A stretch of DNA of 64,000 bases from Hyparrhenia diplandra (lineage: Eukaryota > Streptophyta > Magnoliopsida > Poales > Poaceae): assembly GCA_015847255.1 (NCBI GenBank), contig JADLZK010011212.1, forward strand, positions 182,958 through 246,957, read 5' to 3'. The position numbers were made by a program, and so were the translations under genes. Under the pieces are notes generated by a model. That model had not been told where the DNA came from, did no database searches, and saw only the letters and a program-made list of their open reading frames with translations. Every line of letters begins with the position of its first letter. Position 1 is the stretch's first letter. Below are positions 1 through 11,579 of this stretch, piece after piece.

Positions 1-683
1 CGCCACGCACAAAACCACACTTACAAAGGTCGCCGGCTTAAACGGCGCTGCAAAATGGGTGTACTCTAAAGGGAAACTAATGTGCGACAGGTAGAAGAAA
101 GACAAGCGGGCGCTACTGCATAAAAACATTTGAATTCAAAGCCACACAACTCTAAGCATCCACTCAAACCAAAATTGTGCACCAGCATGAGTATGCATAA
201 AACCGGTGCTCTCCCCGTAATATTCCGATCTTCTACGTAATATGAAAATAGTGCATGTAATGTTGGACAACTTAAGTAAACGGTTTCCCCTTCTCTCCCC
301 GTTCAAAATCATGGTGTTGGCCAAGTCATCACCACGATTAAGGTACTGATTGAAATAAAATATTTTCAGAATGGATTAAAATTTTGATTTAATTCAACTC
401 TGCTTGTTCAACATACAAACTCTCGCACACAATTAATTTCCCTATTTTAAACAAAATAATTTTTTGGGCACCCATATAAATTAAATGTATGTGTTCTTTC
501 GATTTTATTTGGGGTTTCATTGGAATTGTTTTTATTTTCAAACCCTTGGAAAGAAAAAAAAAAAAACATTTTTCGAACAAACACACCTGACCAACCCACC
601 AAATACTCGGTCGAGACACCAACAACACCGAGTCTCGCTGGAACAAGTCTTGGACTGATGGTAGTCTTAAGTGGGATTTAGGC
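1..683. other. Non-coding left edge, probable intron 8 of kinase copy A
   Basis: I see no exon with kinase or other recognisable coding similarity here. The preceding exon of copy A ends with a donor at 1038 on the minus strand, and the equivalent intron in copy B is 2.67 kb long, so this stretch is most simply the start of that intron running off the window. It contains A/T-rich runs, including an A-rich run near 555. The short ORFs look like chance. Confidence 0.45.
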
Positions 684-883
684 CAGTCTCAATGCATGTT
701 TCATGGAGGTGTCATGCACATTAAATAGAGTGCCACATCAGCAAAATTGCTGACTTGGCAGGGTCATTAAATGAGTGAGTTCCATCAGATGAGAGAGGAG
801 TTTCATCCCCATAAAACTCATCTGGATCGGTTAACTGGTTTACAGTCTTGCTAATTGGGCCATGAAACTATGCACTGAGACTG
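684..883. mobile_element. MITE, 200 bp
   Basis: The two ends are inverted copies of each other. The left end reads CAGTCTCAATGCATGTTTCA, and the right end is the reverse complement of a near-identical sequence (CAGTCTCAGTGCATAGTTTC). The interior is AT-rich and non-coding. This matches a common short grass MITE type. The flanks show no convincing target-site duplication, so the superfamily is left open. Confidence 0.75.
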
Positions 884-1038
884 ATGACTGGCACACAAAA
901 CTGTGGTAGAAATATGTTTACACTTGCGCTTTATGGCCACGGGTCCACAGCTTTGTATTTAACCGTATGTGGAAAAAAACTGTCATAAAAACCGTTTTTG
1001 TACTAGTGAACATAAGTCTAAATAGAGATGAATCATAC

Positions 1039-2234
1039 CAGAAAGGTGCTTGTCAAGGCTTCCACCCGACAAGTATTCCAGGCAAAGAGCTCTTGTATCC
1101 ATAATGGCACAAACATTTTTTCCTTCATAGTTAACAACTATTTGTTCTGTATGGCGGCAGTATCCAACTAATGGTACGATATTTTTGTGTTGGGCTGCTG
1201 CTGTAAGATTATTAAGCTCTTTCTTAAACTCCATTTCATAAATCCATGGCATTGGGTCAGTAAGTTTCTTAACAGCAATCTCTTCTCCATTGTCTAGTAC
1301 TCCCTGTCGAAGATATCTTGTTATGGCACTTGCATGGATTCTTTGTAGTCAACAGTAGTACCATTGGAAAACACAACATGTAGGTAAAAACCTATATATA
1401 TATATATATATATACCTTGTGAACAACTGCATGCCCACCATGGCCGACTTTGTTTGAAAAGTTATTTGTAATACCTTTCAAGAAATTGAGTGTAAACTCC
1501 CTTGTCCCATAATGAAGTTGGTCAGCAGTATGAATCTTATTAATATCCAGTTTATCTATAATGTCGGCTATAGTAGGCCTCATCACTAGATCAGACTTCA
1601 CACATTTTAAAGCAATTTCTATGCATGCCATAACTTCAGAGGAAGTATGTCTCCAAATTGTTTCTGGCATCCTTTTCGCCCAGAATTCATGTACCTGCAG
1701 AATTTGAAAGATAATACTGTGACACAAACTAATGTGAATGAAAAATGATTGAATTACATAATATAAGATTTGCCCTTACACTCTGAATAAATTCTTCTGG
1801 ACTATCTACACATTTTGGGTAACTCTCCTTTCCTGCCATTATCTGTATGATTATAACACCCAGACTGAATACATCAACCTTTCGTGAGGTTTCATATCCA
1901 TTGATGCATTCTGGTGGCATGTACACACTGCATGGTACAGAAGAAATAAGTTCACTTTCACAAGAGTCTTAATAAGTTATTTACATCTGATGGTTTTAAC
2001 TTACTTTGTTTCTTCTAGTGTGTTCTTAGTTGTTTGTGAACCAAAGATTCTAGATAAACCAAAATATCCAATTTTGGGCGTCATGTACCGATCCATCAAA
2101 ATGTTTGTGGGTTTTAAATCTAGATGGTCAATAGTAAAATGGTGAGGTCCATTGTGAAAGGGTGAATGAAGGTAATGTAAACCCTTGCAAATTCCCATAA
2201 TTATCATGTAACATGTGTGCCAATGAAGTCCGCA
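1039..2234 (-). pseudogene. HMA-tandem kinase copy A, 3' part (kinase 1 C-lobe to kinase 2 N-lobe)
   Basis: These are exons 5b-8 of a minus-strand gene: 2005-2234, 1780-1927, 1416-1694 and 1039-1303, each bounded by GT/AG signals with matching phases. Exon 5b carries the kinase 1 catalytic loop HLDLKPTN and GYFGLSR where DFG is expected, so the metal-binding Asp is Tyr. Exon 6 carries the PPE motif and the DVFSLGVI helix. Exon 7 ends kinase 1 (ALKCV..RPT) and runs on into the glycine-rich loop of a second kinase (VGHGGHAVVHK). Exon 8 holds the kinase 2 lysine (AVKKL) and the helix C Glu region. The frames are open throughout. The remaining kinase 2 exons lie beyond position 1 or are lost. The gene is split from its 5' exons by a CACTA element that begins at the next base upstream, hence the pseudogene call. 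Relationship to cysteine-rich-type receptor kinases is likely but not certain. Confidence 0.85.
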
Positions 2235-2252
2235 CACTACCGGAAACGAGAG
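2232..2252 (+). repeat. CACTA-1 left TIR with target duplication
   Basis: Target duplication GCA at 2232-2234 is followed by the terminal inverted repeat starting CACTACCGGAAACGAG at 2235. It is the transposase cleavage end. Confidence 0.93.
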
Positions 2253-3822
2253 CTATCCCATGAGGAAATCGTTTCCCGTGAGCGGAAAAAAACGCTCACG
2301 GGATAGAGGGTTCTACCCCGTGAGCATACAAGACCGCTCACGGGATACCAACCACTCACGGGATAGGCTCTATCCCGTGAGCAACAACTCACGGGGTAGA
2401 TACTCGACCTATCCCGTGAGGCCCGGCTCACGGGATAGGTAACGACCGTCACCCCTCCCCCTCCGTCCCGCTCCGTTATCCTATCCCGTGAGCCCGCTTC
2501 GGCTCACGGGATAGGGGGAGGTGGGGGCCGGGGTGCCGTCTCGGGCGCTGCGGAAGCTGCACGGGGGGGGGGCCGCACGGTCAGCCCTATCCCGTGAGCC
2601 TTGCGTCCGCTCACGGGATAGGTGGAGGTGGGGCGGGGATGCCCGTCCGCGGGCGCGGCGGAAGGCGGGGGGGGTGGGGCCGCACCGTCACCGTATCCCC
2701 GTGAGAGGCCCTATCCCGTGAGGCAAAAGGAGGGCCTACGGGGAAAGAGGCCTCTATCCCGTGAGCCGACATTGTGGCTCACGGGATAGAGGAAACCCTT
2801 TTTTTTATTTTTGTGTTTTTGGGACCCAAACTTTTTCTACATTCCCTACACATAATATGGAACTCTATGTTAAAGTTTGGTGAATTATTGACTTTATTTG
2901 GTATATTTAGAGAATTATTCTCTTTTACGGTAATTTTTGAAATGAGGTCAAATTTGAACTGCAAGTGCTTGAAATTTTTGAAAAAAATAGTAGAAAAATT
3001 ATAGTTCTCTTACTCAGCACATAGTAAGGCCTTTATATAAAAAAAAAAAACAAATGCGGAATATCTTAATACGAAATTAGGAACGCTATTTTGTGCTCGG
3101 GTGGTTTAAAAATTATAGAAAAGCAACCGATGTGAAAAAAATCATGAAATTTGATATTATGTCATGATATCTTATGCCAAGGCTATGATAAAAGTTTGGA
3201 AACGTTTTCGCACAAGTTGGCACATACGATGTTCAAGCTCCAACATCTACGTAGAAGTTTCATGTTTGTTCGGAATGATCAAGTGTGTTTTCATGTGGTT
3301 GTGGCGGTCAAGTTGTGGTTTGGCTATGAAACTTTTTCTACATGCAACGGACACAGAGATTGTGTCATGTGAAAGTTTGAGAATTTTCAAGATTACTTTG
3401 ATAATTATTATAATTTTATGCTACAATTAGGTAAATAGAACTAGAGATAAAACCACATGAAATAATGGTCAAATTTACACTAAAGCATCACTTATGTATG
3501 GATGAGTGAATATGACAAGGTATTTTTGAAGTAAAGTCGATCAAAGTTTACAAATATTTCTTTGGAAAAGAGAAAGGGAGGGAGAGGAAAATATTTTCGA
3601 GAGAAAATGCCCTATCCGTGGCGGCTCACGGGATATCCGGTCGATATCCCGTGAGCATATTACTCGCTCACGGGATAGGCGTGGGACCCACCTCGGCCCA
3701 GGGCGCGGCAATTTTCCCGCCCGTTTGGGGGGGAATTTTCTGACAGCCCTATCCCGTGAGCATATTATTCGCTCACGGGATAGGGAAGCTCTATCCCGTG
3801 AGCCGCTCACGGGATAGGTAAA
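2252..3822. repeat. CACTA-1 left subterminal repeats (TATCCCGTGAGC)
   Basis: About 25 copies of the 12-bp motif TATCCCGTGAGC, or its complement GCTCACGGGATA, lie in 2252-2790 and 3615-3820. Neighbouring copies usually face each other and are separated by a few bases, so many pairs can form small hairpins. In En/Spm elements, subterminal arrays like this are binding sites for the element's own TnpA protein; that role is inferred here. The stretch 2800-3600 between the clusters is AT-rich and non-coding. Confidence 0.9.
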
Positions 3823-3867
3823 TCCTTTTTTAAAAAAATCGACATTTGCCTACCTTATCCACACACA

Positions 3868-3879
3868 CCCACACACACG

Positions 3880-3914
<35 letters not shown>

Positions 3915-4105
3915 GCCCCGCCGCCGCCCGCGCGCCGCCCGCCCGCCGCCCGCCGCCGCCGCCGCCCCCCGCCCGCCGCCACGCCCGCGCCCCGCCGCCC
4001 CCCCGAGCACCGCCCGCGCGCGCCCAAGGCCGCCCCGCCCCCGCCCCCCAGCCGTCCGCCGCCCCCCCGCCCCGGCCCCCCCCGGCCCGGCCTGCACGCC
4101 TCCCG
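3868..4105. repeat. (CA)n tract followed by a GC-rich CCG-type low-complexity tract
   Basis: An alternating CA run at about 3868-3912 passes directly into about 190 bases made almost only of C and G. All six frames are open over much of it because stop codons are rare in such composition. The long ORFs here are therefore not evidence of a gene. Confidence 0.85.
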
Positions 4106-4111
4106 GCCCCG

Positions 4112-4338
4112 ACTGAGAAGGAGAAGGAGAAGGGAGGAAAGGGGGGGAAGGGGGAGAAGGGAGGAGGAGGGGGGAGAAGGAGAAGGGAGGGAGGAGGAAG
4201 GAGAAGGGAGGAGGAGTTGGTGGCCGGAGGAGGAAAGAGAAGGGAGAAGGAGAAGGAGAAGGGAGGAGGAGGAAGGAGAAGGGAGGAGAGGGAGGAGGAG
4301 GTGGTGGCCGGAGGAGGAAGGAGAAGGGAGGAGTGGGC
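4112..4338. repeat. Polypurine tract, (GAGAAGGGAGGA)-like repeats
   Basis: More than 200 bases are almost pure G and A on the plus strand, built from GAGAAGG and GGAGGAGG units. It adjoins the GC-rich tract inside CACTA-1. It has no coding significance. Such tracts can form triplex DNA and are prone to length change. Confidence 0.85.
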
Positions 4339-4487
4339 ACGCCGGGCGTGCTCGCCGCCCGCGCGCCCGCACGCCTTGACCTCGACCGCCGCCGCCCGCC
4401 CCGCCCGACGGATTAGAGGGAGGAGGACCGCCCACCGTCGTTCGTCCGACCCGCCGCCGTCTTCATTTTCGCAGGTATTGTAATGTG

Positions 4488-4637
4488 ATTGTCGGCCATC
4501 GTGCCATGATGTGAATGTGGTTGTCGGCCATTGTGCCGTGATGTGAATGTGATTGTCGGCCATCGTGCCGTTTTTGTTTAGTTTGCGGGTATTGGTAACC
4601 TCCCGTGCGGGGGAGGTTCGTCGAAATTTTCAGCCCG
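4488..4637 (+). repeat. GTTGTCGGCCAT repeats and left copy of an internal direct repeat
   Basis: Three copies of a roughly 33-bp unit containing TTGTCGGCCAT lie in 4488-4565. The last runs into a GC hairpin-like segment (CCTCCCGTGCGGGGGAGG). A diverged copy of the same stretch recurs at 11293-11395, so the element carries it just upstream of the transposase gene and again inside the second gene. Confidence 0.65.
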
Positions 4638-4910
4638 AGCCCGTATGTTTATTTTTATGCGAGAGAGGAGCCCTTTGGAGCGGAGCCGAGTGCCTTGCCG
4701 AGCCGGAGTGCCGTGGCGGTCTTGTTCTTCCTCGTCGGCTAGCGACTCCACCGCGAAGGTATAACCCCTCTTTCCGTATCATGGTCGTAGTTAGATCGCG
4801 CGGCTTAGTTGGCGTCTCCCGTTCGAAGGAGATACGGTTGGAAGTATGCGAGATCCCCGCATACCAATAACCGTATCTGTTTTGAATTGTCCGTATTTTT
4901 GGACGGCCAG

Positions 4911-5101
4911 AGGATGCGTAGATGAGGTCGGTTTCATGCTCCATTCTGTCGATTCGGAGTTTCGGTTGCATCTCTCTGTTGTTCTTCGAATACACAATCT
5001 CCCCGTCGGGGACGTGTATTCGGAGAACGGCACCGGAGTCTGCCGAAAATTCTGTCTCTCGATAGGAGTGGAGCATGGAACCGACCTCATCTACGCATCC
5101 T
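4911..5101. repeat. Imperfect inverted repeat, about 190 bp
   Basis: The left arm starts AGGATGCGTAGATGAGGTCG and the right arm ends with its reverse complement, CGACCTCATCTACGCATCCT. The arms pair strongly over the outer 33 bases and again near the centre (GTTCTTCGAATACAC against GTTCTCCGAATACAC), with looser pairing between. The axis lies near 5006. It sits in the likely leader of the Tnp2-type gene, which starts at 5155. A transcript through it could fold into a long hairpin. Confidence 0.8.
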
Positions 5102-5154
5102 CGGGTGGGATTAGGACCTATCTTGACCTATTAGATGGTAGGATCCTTGTGTAG

Positions 5155-8100
5155 ATGCCTTTGCATTCTTATATTCGCGCATATGATAGAGAATGGATGA
5201 CCGTGCGTGGATATACAATGGTCGGAGGAGTTTTGGAGATATTGACCCCGAGTGGATGAGGAAGAGTAGTGCTTTCGTGGACAAAGCTTTTGAGAATCTT
5301 TGGAGGTGCGAGTAGGGTTTGGTGTCCATGCAAGAAATGTGCGAATCAAAAAGGCAAAGTAAGGAAGAGATGTCTAAACATCTTCCCGGATATGGATGGA
5401 CCGGAGGGCTATAAGCGGTGGATCTTCCATGGTGAAACCGGCGTATGAGAGACGAGGTGGTGAGACAACGCATAAATGATCTTGCTTCGACGAGGGGTAG
5501 GAGACATGATAGATGACTTTCATGCCGGAAACTTTGGTGAAGGACTTGAAGATGAGGTGGTGGAGGAGCCGGAAGGAACCGCGAAGGCCTATTATGACAT
5601 GTTGGAGGCGCACGTAAAACCCCTTCATGGCTATGTGGATGTCTCGACTAGATGCCATTTCACGCCTTATGGACTTGAAGGCCCGGTGCAAGATGAGTCG
5701 AGACGGGTTTGACGACATGTTGTCGATCTTGGAGACCTTGCTTCCTCGAGGTCACGACCGCCAAAGAACATGTACGAAGTCGCGAGAAAGTCCTCGCGGT
5801 ACTTAAGATGCCATACGAGCGAGATACATGCTTGTAAGAACGGGTGCGTCTTATTTAGGAAAGACTACAAAGAGGACACACATTGTCCAAAGTGTAAATC
5901 CTCTAGGTTCATAGAGGTAGACTCGGTGATGGTCAAAAGAGGTCGCTTGACATCCCCCCGTGAAAATCCTACGGTACCTTCCCTTCGTACCAAGGTTACA
6001 ACGGATGTACATGACCGAGGAGTCCGCGAAAACAGATGACATGGCACAAAGGCGGGCGTCGATACAATCCGAGATAAGATGGTACACCTTCCGATGCGAA
6101 GCATGGACCCATTTCGACCGGATTCATCCCGAGAAAGCTATGGAAGCTCGTAATGTTCGTGTTGCGCCGGCAAACAGATGGGTTCAATCCTTATGGAATG
6201 ATGGCTGCCCCATACACTTGTTGGCCTTGTATTTGTTGTCCCGCTCAATCTCCCAGGGCGTTTGCTTTCAACCGAAGAACATCCTTTTGTCTTTGATAAT
6301 TCCCGGGCACGGGGAAATAAAATGGGTGTGTTCATAGAGCCTGTCATTGATGAATTGATCAAAGCTTGGAACGAAGGGTTTTGGACCTACGACAGAGCTT
6401 TGAGGAAAAAAATTTCAGGATGTACGTTTGGTACCACTACTCTGCATGATTTCTTGGCGTATGGGATATTACGCGGGTCGGGTGTGTTCATGGCAAGTTC
6501 CCTTGCCCGGTATGCAAGACGGCTCGAGGTTCATCCGGTTGAAGAAGGGTGGCAAGTATTCTGCGTTTGACAAGCATCGACAGGTTCCTCCCTCTTGACC
6601 ATCCATTCAGGCTAGACAAGAAGAACTTTACGAAAGGTCTCCAAGTTACGGACCCTCCGCCGGTGATGATGACAATTTGCCGAGGTACATGCTCAAGTGG
6701 ATGCTCTTGTGGTGATGAAAATGGTGTCTTTGTGGGTTATGGCGAGGATCATGCATGGACTCACAAGTCGGGCTTAGAGAGGCTCCCCTATCACGATGAC
6801 CTTCTTCTTCCACATAACCTAGACTTAATGCATCTTGAAAAAGAATATCGCCGAGTATTTTTTGGAACATACATGGAAACTAGCAAGTCAAAGGACAACG
6901 TTAAGGCTAGAATTGATCAGCGAGAGTTGTGTGACAGCCCAAACAACAAATGAAGCCTCCTAGCAATGGCAAGAGATGAAAAACCTAAGGCCGATTACGT
7001 GTTGAGCAGGCCCCAAAGGAAGGAAGTACTTGCTATGGTTTCAAAAGTTAATGTTCCACGACGGGTATGCGGCAAATCGAGGAGGGGAGTGAACTTATCT
7101 ACTATGCGAATCAATGGGCTCAAGAGTCATGACTACCACATATGGATGGAGCGGCTTCTTCCGGTGATGCTTCGAGGCTATGTCCCCGAGCATGTCCGGC
7201 ATGTGATGGCAGAGGCGAGCAATTTCTTTTCGGCGACTTTGTGCTAAAGAGTTGTCTCGGACCACACTTGAAGAAATGGAGAAAATGGCACCTGTGTTGG
7301 TGCGTAAGTTGGAGAAGATATTTCCGCCGGGCTTCTTCGTTCGATGGTGCATTTGATTTTGCACCTTCCATATGAGGCACGGATGGGTGGCCCCGCACGG
7401 TTTATTTGGTGCTATGCTATTGAGAGTTTCGAAGCATGTTCGGTCGATTTGTAAAAATAAGTGTAAGATTGAGGGTTCCATCGCGAAGCTAAGCTTCGGC
7501 GGGGAGGTGTCGACTTCACAACAAAATACTATGGTCCCAAACTTCCTAGCTCGCATTATCCACGCCCTCGTTACAATCTTTGAAGAAAATGAATCAACCC
7601 TCGGCCTTTTCCAAGGACAACTAGGACGTGCAAGTGGTTGAAATGGAAGACCTTGACGGGTAAAGAGTGGCGGAGTATCATGAATTATCTACTTACCAAC
7701 CTTGACGAAGTGTCGCCTTTACGTCATGAAGTCACAACTCTAAGCACACTTGTCTTCCGGTAGTTAATATTCTCGCATCCAACCCAATTGTCTCTCGTTG
7801 GTACGGGAAATTTACCACGGCAATTACGGCATTCACGGTGACCCCGAACCGCATGGATTGGACACCCGCTTAGAGCGGTCTTTGGTAATGGACAACCCGA
7901 TTTCATTTGTTGGTTCAACGACCGTGTCTTGCCCAATATATGCTAATGAACGTCTCGTTTCATATGCTAACGACAGCTCATTTCATATATCATGCTTGAG
8001 CTTGCGAGGCACAAACCGTCGGCATATGCACCCCGAGCTCATACTGAGGTTGCCAATGGCTTTTCCGCTAGGGTTAGGTCATGTACCGGTTATGGCGTGA

Positions 8101-8832
8101 ATGGATATCGCTTCCACACAATGAGCCATGAGCGAGTCGGCCAAACCGAAAAACCACAAATACCGGAGTTTTCACTAAAGGTGATGATGGAAGTAACATC
8201 AAAGGTTATTATGGAAGGATTGAAGAAATATACGAACTCCAGTTCTCGGTACTAAACGGGTTCATCTGTCGTGTTTAAGTGCCATTGGTTTGATCGAAAT
8301 AACGAAAGATGATGATAAACTTGGGATTGTTCAGATTCGACAAGATTCTTCATATCCGGAGATGATGTCTACATTGTGGCTCAACATGCCACACAAGTTT
8401 ATTATCTCCCATGGTGTTGCCAATCCGACGGCGGCTAAAGGGTTGGGATGTTGTGCGAAGGTATTGCCACACGGTAGACTACCTGTCCCCAAACAATGGC
8501 GATTACCATTTTAATGCAAACACATATGAGGGAGAGTTCTTCGGGAAGATGGGCTACAAGGTAAATTTGTGATAGACATAACCGGGCCCAACGAAATGGA
8601 AGTAGACAACGAAAAAAGTGTTGTTGATGATGAGGAGGACGAGGAGGTTCGAGATGCGAAGGACTTGCGGTTACTAGATAAATTACTTAAGGACCTTAGT
8701 GTTGACGTCGCTCCTCCTCCCATGGATCCTACCAATCTTCATATGTTGGAAGAAGTAGACATGGATGATAGTGATCATGAGGATTATGATCCGACAAAGC
8801 GGCATCGTGACAATGATGAGGATTATTTCTAA
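5155..8832 (+). pseudogene. Tnp2-type CACTA transposase, decayed by frameshifts
   Basis: The domain order of plant Tnp2 transposases is visible across several shifted frames. The N-terminal transposase-associated domain starts at an ATG at 5155 (HSYIRAYDREWM, then WCPCKKCAN). The catalytic region follows at 5770-6950 (MYEVARKSSRYL, IHACKNGCVLFRKDYK, CPKCKSSRFIEVDS, LRYLPFVPRLQRMYM, HPFRLDKKNFTKG). Then come a DUF4218-like segment (LKSHDYHIWMERLLPVMLRG, 7110-7730) and a DUF4216-like C-terminal segment (GYRFHTMSHER near 8110, LQGKFVIDITGPNEM near 8560). The tail is acidic and ends at 8832. At least ten frame changes and several stops separate these blocks, so no functional full-length protein can be read. 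It would have cut at the CACTA ends. Some shifts could be sequencing error, but the number argues for decay. Confidence 0.88.
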
Positions 8833-8839
8833 TACATGT

Positions 8840-8937
8840 AATACTATGCATCTCTTAATAATTATGTTACGTTTATTATTTTCCATTTAATACTATGCAT
8901 CTCTTAATAATTATGTTACGTTTATTGTTTTCCATTT
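8840..8937 (+). repeat. Tandem duplication, 49-bp unit x2
   Basis: The unit beginning AATACTATGCATCTCTTAAT occurs at 8840 and again at 8889 with a single visible difference. It lies in the intergenic gap of CACTA-1, just after the transposase stop codon. Confidence 0.9.
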
Positions 8938-8990
8938 AATTTTGCATATTCACTAATTATTTATATCTAATTGCGAGGTGATTACGAAAG

Positions 8991-11579
8991 ATGCCTCCAT
9001 CGAAGATCCTCAAGAAATTGACAGGTTTGGGGCGTAAATTCAAGAACTTGGACCGGCTAGGAGGGTCCTCAAGCACTCCGCCACCACGACACACACACCG
9101 GGGCGGGGCGGGGGCGGGGGCAAGGGGGGGGGCGGGGGCGGGCGGGGGGTCAAGCACCACCGCCACCACCGGTGGACGGAGGAGGAGGAGGAGGAGGCGG
9201 AGGCGCGGCGCGGACCCCACGACCTATCGGCGTCGCGGGGACCTTGACCTCTCGGGGTCGTGTCACTTGCGGCGGGACGGTGTGGAGGAGGAGGAGGGCG
9301 GGGGACGCCCGGGGGGAGGGGGCGGGGCCGACAAAGAGCGGACAAGTGCGGAAGGGGTTCCTCTTCCTCTCGCGCAGGGCGCTAAGAGGAAACCCTACTT
9401 GCGAGGCCCCTCCGGACTCCCGGACCAAAAACCTCTTCCGCACCAACGTCCCATCATTATTCCGGATCCTCCAAGGTAATTTACTTTACATCGAGCACTA
9501 CTTTCTTAATTGTTAGTATGAAAAGCATAATATGAACTAATAATTATTCTTGATCATTTGGGCAGGTCTTTTGTTGGTGAGGATGGCGCTAAGTGCCGCC
9601 TTCCCAATGGCATTCTTGGTTGTTTGGTCGGGAAGCACTACCCCCGGCCACATTAGGACCGAGGACGAGAAGATGTTCCCGGCCACGTACTTTGGCCAAG
9701 TACTTGGACTTTGAAGATAACTACGATGAGCAAGGCGTAAAGTACGAAAACAAGGGACGGCGTGTGATCCGTGGAGCTGTGGGTAAGTCTATGTCGCACT
9801 ATAGTGTACAAATACATCGCTTCAATTTCACATTGTTTGAAATAATGATTGAATACATTGCTTCTATGTGCGGGATTACTTCAAGCTCACCGACGGATAC
9901 ACTCGGGAGCGGGGGGAATGAAGTGGCTGCGCCGCGCTTTGCTTCAAACTTGTGTCGAGACATGTGGTACGAGGCACGCGGCCAGCGGCCAGGTCATACT
10001 ATGCTCTATACAAGAACACAACCCTCACGAAGGAGCAGTATAAATCTACGATTCTGACCAAAGAACAATACATGATGGTAAATACTGAAAGTTCATACTA
10101 AGTTTAATTATGCTTCAGTTGATATTCTAATATTTTCAACTTGGTGTCCCTGTAGGTATGTCCGGAGTGGCTTTTCAAGAATGAGCGGTCTGGGAGCTGA
10201 TGGTGGACAGGTGGGTCGGTAAAGATTGGGCGAAGATCCGCAAAGACTACTAGGACCGCGCGCCATGATGCCCGGTGTTTCACACCATCAAGGCAACCAT
10301 AATCGAAGACCTACAAAAAAAGATATGTGAGTATTACCCAATTCTTATTTCTCGATGCGCAACCTCGAATACTTCCTAACCATCCTACCTTTTTTCCCAC
10401 GGGGAGAAAACACATGGCGTGTCATCGGGCACGCCGAGGCCTTCACTCTCTCCCACCAAGGCAAGTCCTCGGATCCCAACCTCATCTACAACCCCGAGGC
10501 TCCGCGTGAAGCCTACTTCGCAGCGAGAGCGCCTACGATAAGGTAATCTGTTTTTATTCAAGGTACATTTATCTTTACATCTTGTTCCTACGTGTTCTAA
10601 CTTTGTGTTGAAATAGGTCACCAAGTACACCGGCGTGGCGAGGAGTATTATGGAGACGACGATCCCCATGGCCACGACATTGTGGGGGGCGTTTCCATGA
10701 TCATTTGGAGGAGGGAAGAAGCACGGGCGGTACTATGTGGGTGATAGCGTCATCAACCCGCGCACCACAAAGACCCTACCGAACTCAAAAAGCCGCGGGG
10801 GGCGGTGATACGCGGCGGCCAACCACTTACCAAGGCTACGGTCTCCGGACTCCGGTGTAATCTATTTTTTATTCAAGGTTCATTTATCTTTACATATGTC
10901 TTTCTCTATTCTAACTTTGTGTTCAAATAGGCCCGAGATAGAGGAAGCGAGCAGGGCGATCCGCGGAGGGCGAGGAAAGGGAGAGGGAGGGGGCGGTTCT
11001 ACCGTGAGGCGGAGGCACGGAGGGTTTGAGCAAAGCACCGAGAAAAGAGCATGGAAGCTCTCCAACGGTATCTCGCGTGTTGGAGGCAAGATTGGTGAAG
11101 AGCCGCCCAGGGGAGATCTTCTTCGCTCCACCACCCCGCCGGTGTACCCTCCACCACCACCACCGATGTACGGTCCACCGCTCGGCGACGGCCAACCGTC
11201 GATCTTCCCTCCACCGCGTGATGCCTCTCCGTGAGTTTCTCAAACTAAACTCCAAAATGAAATGGTATGGTGTTTGGAATGCACCATGAGATGTGCACTT
11301 GGACATGTGGTTGTCGGCCATCGAGCCGTTGTTTTGTTGCGGGTTTTGGAAACCCCCCGCGTGCGGGAGGTCTTTGCCGAAATTTCTAACGAATTATCTT
11401 GTTTTTTCTTTTTCAAGTCAATAGATCTACCTTTCATTTTGTCTCACAAATGCAATATCTTTGCCTACGTGCGGGATCAATCACATGCCTCAAACCCAAC
11501 TTCGAATCGAACAATTGGGAACGAGGTGCGGCGCAACAAGAGGACCGGCCCCGTTGGTAGTGAGGTTGTGATGGTTTAG
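8991..11579 (+). pseudogene. Second CACTA-1 gene, Ptta/En/Spm plant transposase type (TnpA-like), interrupted
   Basis: An opening ATG at 8991 starts MPPSKILKKLTGLG and runs into a Gly/Arg-rich low-complexity segment. Conserved blocks of the plant En/Spm TnpA-like family (Transposase_24 type) follow in several exons or frames: a VCPEWLFKNER block near 10160, a FPRGENTWRVIGHAEAF-SHQGKS block near 10395-10470, NPEAPREAY near 10490, and KHGRYYVGDSVIN near 10720. The 3' end has a proline-rich YPPPPPPMYGPP segment (11150) and a stop at 11577-11579. Candidate GT/AG introns lie around 9475-9565, 10075-10155 and 10540-10617. Exon joins are uncertain and some frames break. In En/Spm the equivalent protein binds the subterminal repeats and aids excision. 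Confidence 0.72.
11293..11395 (+). repeat. Right copy of the CACTA-1 internal direct repeat
   Basis: It contains TTGTCGGCCATCG, a TTTTGTTGCGGGTTTTGG segment and a CCCGCGTGCGGGAGG hairpin, in the same order as at 4545-4637. The two copies lie 6.7 kb apart in the same orientation. Confidence 0.6.

Noticed and set aside
983..2237. A separate single-kinase gene at the left edge
   Set aside because: The exons continue in frame and phase with 12313-13332 across the CACTA insertion, and copy B shows the joined arrangement.
2237..3810. CRISPR-like or satellite-like repeated 12-bp motifs
   Set aside because: The motifs alternate in orientation, have irregular spacing and lie just inside CACTA TIRs. 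They are subterminal transposon repeats in a plant genome.
3830..4563. Several long overlapping ORFs (160-237 codons) on both strands
   Set aside because: They fall in C/G-only, CA and polypurine tracts where stop codons are rare. The translations are low-complexity and open on both strands at once.
4630..5154. ORFs of 100-148 codons on both strands upstream of the Tnp2-type gene
   Set aside because: They arise from the imperfect palindrome, so each strand mirrors the other. The reading is explained by the inverted repeat.
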